8,217 bases of DNA from positions 1-8,217 of the forward strand of contig JAFGIZ010000036.1 of NCBI GenBank assembly GCA_016929365.1, given 5' to 3'. Position 1 is the stretch's first letter. Each line of letters begins with the position of its first letter. The notes under the pieces are model-generated. The model searched no databases, was not told the DNA's origin, and saw nothing but the letters and a program-made list of their open reading frames with translations. This DNA comes from Lentisphaerota bacterium. Its GTDB lineage: Bacteria; Verrucomicrobiota; Kiritimatiellia; UBA8416; JAFGIZ01. The position numbers and the translations under genes are program-made. Shown piece after piece: positions 5,296-8,217 of the stretch.

Positions 5296-6459
5296 ATGAA
5301 GATCGTGTGCAGCGCCAACATGCCCCTCGCGCGCGAGGCCTTCGAGACACTGGGCGAGGTGACGCTCAAGGAAGGGCGCGCGATCGGCGCGGATGACGTG
5401 CGCGACGCCGATCTGCTGGCCGTGCGTTCCACGACGCGGGTCGACCGCGCGCTGCTGGAGAACAGCCGGGTGCGTTTTGTCGGCACGGCCACGATCGGGT
5501 ACGAGCACATGGATACCGCCTGGCTGGAGAAGCGGGGCATCCGCTGGTGCTATTCGCCCGGCTGCAACGCAAACAGCGTGTCGGAATACATCGCCGCCGC
5601 GCTGCTCTGCCTGGCCGAGCGGCACGGGTTCACGCTGGCCGGCAAGACCCTCGGCGTGGTCGGCGTGGGGAACGTGGGCAGCCGGGTGGCGGCCAAGGGC
5701 AGGGCGCTGGGGATGACGGTGCTGCCGAACGACCCGCCGCGCGCGCGCGCCGAAGGCGCACGGCCCCGGTCCGGCGGGGCGGGGGCGGGCCCCGTCGCGG
5801 TTGCGGAGGCTTTCGTACCGCTCGAAGCGGTCCTGGAACGGTCGGACATCGTGACACTGCACGTGCCGCTGACCCGGGAGGGGGGCGACCGGACGTTTCA
5901 CCTGGCCGACACGGCGTTTTTCGAAAGCCTCAAGCCGGGCGCGGTATTCCTCAACAGCGCCCGCGGCGCGGTGGTCGATACGGACGCGCTGCGGGCGGCC
6001 CTGGAGCGCGGCGCCGTCGCCCATGCGGTGATCGACACGTGGGAGGGGGAGCCCGCCATCCGGGGCAACCTGCTGCAACGCGCCGCGCTCGGCACGCCCC
6101 ACATTGCGGGCTATTCGCTGGAGGGCAAGGTGGCGGGCACGTGGATGGTGTACCGGGAGGCGTGCCGGTTCCTGGGCGTGGCGCCCGCGTGGTCCTACGA
6201 GGCGCATTTGCCGCCGCCGCCCGTTCCCGAGGTGACGCTCGCTGCGGCCGGACGTCCGGACCAGGCGGTCCTTTGGGATCTGGTACGCCGGGTGTACGCG
6301 ATCGAGGCGGACGACGGGCGGCTGCGCGCCGATCCCGCGGGCTTTGACGCGCAGCGGAAGAACTACCCGGTCCGCCGCGAGTTCCGCTTTACCCGGGTGA
6401 ACCTGGAAGGCGCTTCGGCGCGCTTGACAAATGCCGTGCGGGGCCTGGGTTTCGGCTGA
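5296..6459 (+). CDS. pdxB: Erythronate-4-phosphate dehydrogenase (PdxB)
   Basis: PdxB oxidises 4-phospho-D-erythronate to 2-oxo-3-hydroxy-4-phosphobutanoate in the DXP-dependent route to pyridoxal phosphate. The 387-residue protein matches the family from end to end. The N-terminus is MKIVCSANMPLAREAFETLGE, with the 2-hydroxyacid dehydrogenase core VGTATIGYEHMDTAW (62-76) and SPGCNANSVSEY (87-98). The NAD fold is GVGNVG (123-128), with D146 in NDPPR. Catalytic residues are R223 (SARGAVVD), E252 (WEGEP) and H269 (GTPHIAGYSLEGK); their spacing of 29 and 17 residues equals that of E. coli PdxB as I remember it (R208, E237, H254). The PdxB-specific C-terminal domain (FDAQRKNYPVRREF at 350-363) separates it from phosphoglycerate dehydrogenase. 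About 15 extra residues rich in G, A, R and P lie between 150 and about 176. ATG 5296 has GGGG 5 nt upstream; in-frame ATG 5263 would only add 11 non-family residues. Confidence 0.95.
   Translation: MKIVCSANMPLAREAFETLGEVTLKEGRAIGADDVRDADLLAVRSTTRVDRALLENSRVRFVGTATIGYEHMDTAWLEKRGIRWCYSPGCNANSVSEYIAAALLCLAERHGFTLAGKTLGVVGVGNVGSRVAAKGRALGMTVLPNDPPRARAEGARPRSGGAGAGPVAVAEAFVPLEAVLERSDIVTLHVPLTREGGDRTFHLADTAFFESLKPGAVFLNSARGAVVDTDALRAALERGAVAHAVIDTWEGEPAIRGNLLQRAALGTPHIAGYSLEGKVAGTWMVYREACRFLGVAPAWSYEAHLPPPPVPEVTLAAAGRPDQAVLWDLVRRVYAIEADDGRLRADPAGFDAQRKNYPVRREFRFTRVNLEGASARLTNAVRGLGFG
5738..5750. repeat. Alternating CG tract (13 nt) at the edge of the PdxB insertion
   Basis: Positions 5738-5750 are an uninterrupted alternation of C and G, encoding the end of PPRARA at PdxB residues 148-152. 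It marks the beginning of the G/A/R/P-rich stretch that has no counterpart in E. coli PdxB. Short dinucleotide runs are prone to slippage, which may explain the origin of the extra residues. This is inference. Confidence 0.6.
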
Positions 6460-6464
6460 GGAGG
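6459..6464 (+). promoter_or_regulatory. Strong Shine-Dalgarno of araB overlapping the pdxB stop codon
   Basis: AGGAGG at 6459-6464 begins with the last base of the pdxB TGA (6457-6459) and lies 5 nt before ATG 6470. It is the best ribosome binding site in the window. It fixes the araB start over the in-frame ATG at 6431, which lies inside pdxB. Confidence 0.85.
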
Positions 6465-6469
6465 TTCGC

Positions 6470-8167
6470 ATGAAACATTACGCATTGGGACTGGATTACG
6501 GCACGAATTCGTGCCGGGCCGTGATCGTGGATGTGACCGACGGGCGGGAGGTCGCCGGCGCGGTGTACGCCTATCCGGGCGGGGAGATGGGCATTCTGCT
6601 CGACGCAAAGGATCCCAACCTGGCGCGGCAGCACCCGCGGGATTACCTGGAGGGGACCACGGCGATGGTGGCCGACGCCGTCGCGCAGGCCCGCGACGCC
6701 GACGCGGATTTCGACCCCGCCCGCCTCGTGGGGATCGGCATCGATGCGACCGGCAGCACGCCGCTCCCCGTGGACGCCGGGGGCACGCCGCTGGGCTTGA
6801 AACCCGAATTCGAAGACAACCTCGACGCGATGGCATGGCTCTGGAAGGACCACACCGGCCATTCGGAAGCCGCGCACATCACGGCGCTGGCCGAGCGGAT
6901 GCGGCCGCAGTACCTGGCCAAGTGCGGCGGCACCTATTCCTCGGAGTGGTTTTGGAGCAAGATCCTGCACTGCAAGAACGCGGCGCCGGACGTTTTTGCC
7001 GCGGCGCACAGTTTCGTGGAGCATTGCGATTACATGCCGGCGCTGCTGGCGGGCGATACCGATCCCGCGAAGCTGGCGCGCAGCGTATGCACGGCCGGGC
7101 ACAAGGCGATGTACGCCGATGCCTGGGGCGGGCTGCCCGACGCGGCGTTTCTGGACGCGGTCGATCCCGCCCTGGCCGCGTTGCGGGACCGGCTCTACAC
7201 GAAGGCGGTTCCGTCCAATCATCGGGCCGGAAGGCTGTGCGAGGCCTGGGCGGAAAAGCTGGGTCTAAAGCCCGGCACGGCGATTGCCGTCGGCGCCCTG
7301 GACGCGCACCTCGGCGCGGTAGGGTCGGGTATCCGGGAAGGCACGCTGGTCAAGATCCTGGGTACGAGCAGCTGCGACCTGATGGTGCAGCCGGCGACGG
7401 CCGAGCTGCCGGATATTCCGGGCGTATGCGGCATTGTCAAGGGGTCGGTGTTGCCGGACGCGTACGGTATCGAGGCCGGCCAGTCGGCGGTGGGGGATAT
7501 TTTCCTGTGGTTTGTCGATCATCTCGTTCCCGAGTCCTACGGCAGGACCCAGGACGAGAAGTTCAAGGGCCTGGCGGAGGCGGCGTCGCGTTTGCGGGCC
7601 GGCGAGACCGGGCTGCTGGCGCTGGATTGGAACCACGGCAACCGGACGATCCTCACGGACGTACGGCTGAGCGGACTGCTGGTGGGCCAGACCCTGCACA
7701 CCGCGGCGCACGAAATGTACCGCGCCCTGATCGAGGCGACGGCGTTCGGGGCGTTGACGATTATGAAGCGCGTCGAGGAATACGGGGTCGCGGTCAACGA
7801 GATCGTAACCTGCGGCGGCCTGGCGGTGAAAAATCCGCTCCTGATGCAGATCTACGCCGACGTGACGAACCGTCCGATGAAGATCGCCCGCAGCGATCAG
7901 GCCTGTGCGCTGGGCGCGGCGATTTACGGGGCCGTCGCGGCGGGCAGGCGGGCGGGCGGTTTCGCGACGGTAGCCGAGGCGCAGGAGGCGGTCTGCGGCG
8001 TTCGCGAGACGGTCTACACGCCCGATCCCGGGCGCAACGCCGTGTACCGGGAGCTGTACGGGCTGTACCGCGATCTGCACGACGCGTTCGGCACGGCCGA
8101 ATGGTCCGGCCGGCTCAACCACGTGATGAAAAACCTCATCGCCATACGCGAGCGCGAGCGGGGATGA
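6470..8167 (+). CDS. araB: Ribulokinase (AraB), FGGY carbohydrate kinase
   Basis: Ribulokinase phosphorylates L-ribulose to L-ribulose 5-phosphate in L-arabinose catabolism. The 565 residues are the usual AraB length (about 560-570), longer than xylulokinases or glycerol kinases. The two FGGY sugar-kinase domains are visible. The phosphate motif LGLDYGTNSCRA is at 6-17, with GIDATGSTPLPVD (90-102), AGHKAMY (209-215), GALDAHLGAVGSG (275-287), KILGTSSCDLMV (295-306) and GIEAGQSAVGDIFLWF (333-348). LDWNHGNRTILTD (385-397) and the adenosine-site region CGGLAVKNPLLMQIYADV (448-465) follow. K212, D278 and E335 align with the ribulose-binding Lys, Asp and Glu of characterised ribulokinases, as I recall them. 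No araA, araD or transporter is adjacent. The gene follows pdxB by 10 nt and overlaps the next start as ATGA, so it is probably expressed with both. A related ketose or polyol kinase role cannot be excluded. Confidence 0.95.
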   Translation: MKHYALGLDYGTNSCRAVIVDVTDGREVAGAVYAYPGGEMGILLDAKDPNLARQHPRDYLEGTTAMVADAVAQARDADADFDPARLVGIGIDATGSTPLPVDAGGTPLGLKPEFEDNLDAMAWLWKDHTGHSEAAHITALAERMRPQYLAKCGGTYSSEWFWSKILHCKNAAPDVFAAAHSFVEHCDYMPALLAGDTDPAKLARSVCTAGHKAMYADAWGGLPDAAFLDAVDPALAALRDRLYTKAVPSNHRAGRLCEAWAEKLGLKPGTAIAVGALDAHLGAVGSGIREGTLVKILGTSSCDLMVQPATAELPDIPGVCGIVKGSVLPDAYGIEAGQSAVGDIFLWFVDHLVPESYGRTQDEKFKGLAEAASRLRAGETGLLALDWNHGNRTILTDVRLSGLLVGQTLHTAAHEMYRALIEATAFGALTIMKRVEEYGVAVNEIVTCGGLAVKNPLLMQIYADVTNRPMKIARSDQACALGAAIYGAVAAGRRAGGFATVAEAQEAVCGVRETVYTPDPGRNAVYRELYGLYRDLHDAFGTAEWSGRLNHVMKNLIAIRERERG

Positions 8168-8217
8168 CGGAACGGCGGCAGCCGCGTTTCCTGGTGCTGC
8201 GGGGCGGGGCGATCGGC
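8164..8217 (+). CDS. N-terminus of a probable GT9 glycosyltransferase (heptosyltransferase-like), truncated by window
   Basis: ATG 8164 overlaps the araB stop (ATGA) and the frame runs open to the window edge, giving MTERRQPRFLVLRGGAIG. A short basic start followed by a beta strand and RGGAIG is the typical opening of glycosyltransferase family 9 enzymes such as ADP-heptose:LPS heptosyltransferases, which begin with ILVIR-x-GAIGD-like sequences. They transfer heptose to the lipopolysaccharide core on the cytoplasmic face of the inner membrane. With only 18 codons the family is a strong guess and the substrate is unknown. The ribosome binding site is weak (GAG/GGGG immediately before the ATG), which fits translational coupling to araB. 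Confidence 0.6.
   Translation, partial: MTERRQPRFLVLRGGAIG

Noticed and set aside
5050..6471. 473-codon open frame on the minus strand opposite pdxB
   Set aside because: It is the antisense shadow of pdxB. GC-rich third positions suppress stops on the other strand, and the translation is His/Arg/Pro-rich without any family motif.
1..8217. CRISPR array, tRNA/rRNA genes, insertion sequences, integrases or defence-type genes
   Set aside because: I looked for regular direct repeats, tRNA-like cloverleafs and transposase or nuclease motifs and saw none; the window is occupied by the genes listed.

Overview
The window is GC-rich DNA that is almost entirely coding, with every gene I accept on the + strand. 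It reads as a run of tightly packed, mostly housekeeping genes from a free-living bacterium with a diderm envelope. Evidence for the envelope is a lipoprotein-type ApbE and the start of what looks like a heptosyltransferase-type gene. The mix of an AraB-type ribulokinase, a PdxB, a TPR-like protein after a membrane-protein tail, and a GT9 start makes me think of the PVC group (Kiritimatiellota, Verrucomicrobiota or Lentisphaerota). That is an impression from protein flavour, not a demonstrated placement.

Layout. Positions 1-393 hold the C-terminal end of a polytopic membrane protein, possibly an ABC-2-type permease. Positions 407-1327 encode a membrane-anchored helical-repeat protein. This is followed by apbE (1324-2373, FAD:protein FMN transferase lipoprotein), a small unrecognised single-span membrane protein (2354-2725), rlmN (2734-3801, 23S rRNA A2503 methyltransferase) and rsmB (3798-5123, 16S rRNA m5C967 methyltransferase). 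Three of these junctions are overlaps (two ATGA, one of about 20 nt), and the other gaps are 13 nt or less, so this half is probably one transcription unit. A second packed group follows: pdxB (5296-6459, erythronate-4-phosphate dehydrogenase of vitamin B6 synthesis), araB (6470-8167, ribulokinase) and the first 18 codons of a probable GT9 glycosyltransferase (8164 to the window edge).

The only real intergenic stretch is 5124-5295. It is the most interesting part of the window. It contains a long imperfect inverted repeat (27-nt arms, 23 of 27 pairs by my count) whose single arms can also fold on themselves. It also has a second small hairpin just before the pdxB ribosome binding site and a short reading frame with a good Shine-Dalgarno that runs into the repeat. 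A REP/BIME-like dispersed element is my preferred reading; a structured pdxB leader is the alternative.

I found no CRISPR array, tRNA, rRNA, transposase, integrase or defence-like gene cluster. I do not see a new multi-gene system here. The remaining points of interest are small departures inside known families: an insertion in PdxB and an altered C-terminal motif in RlmN.
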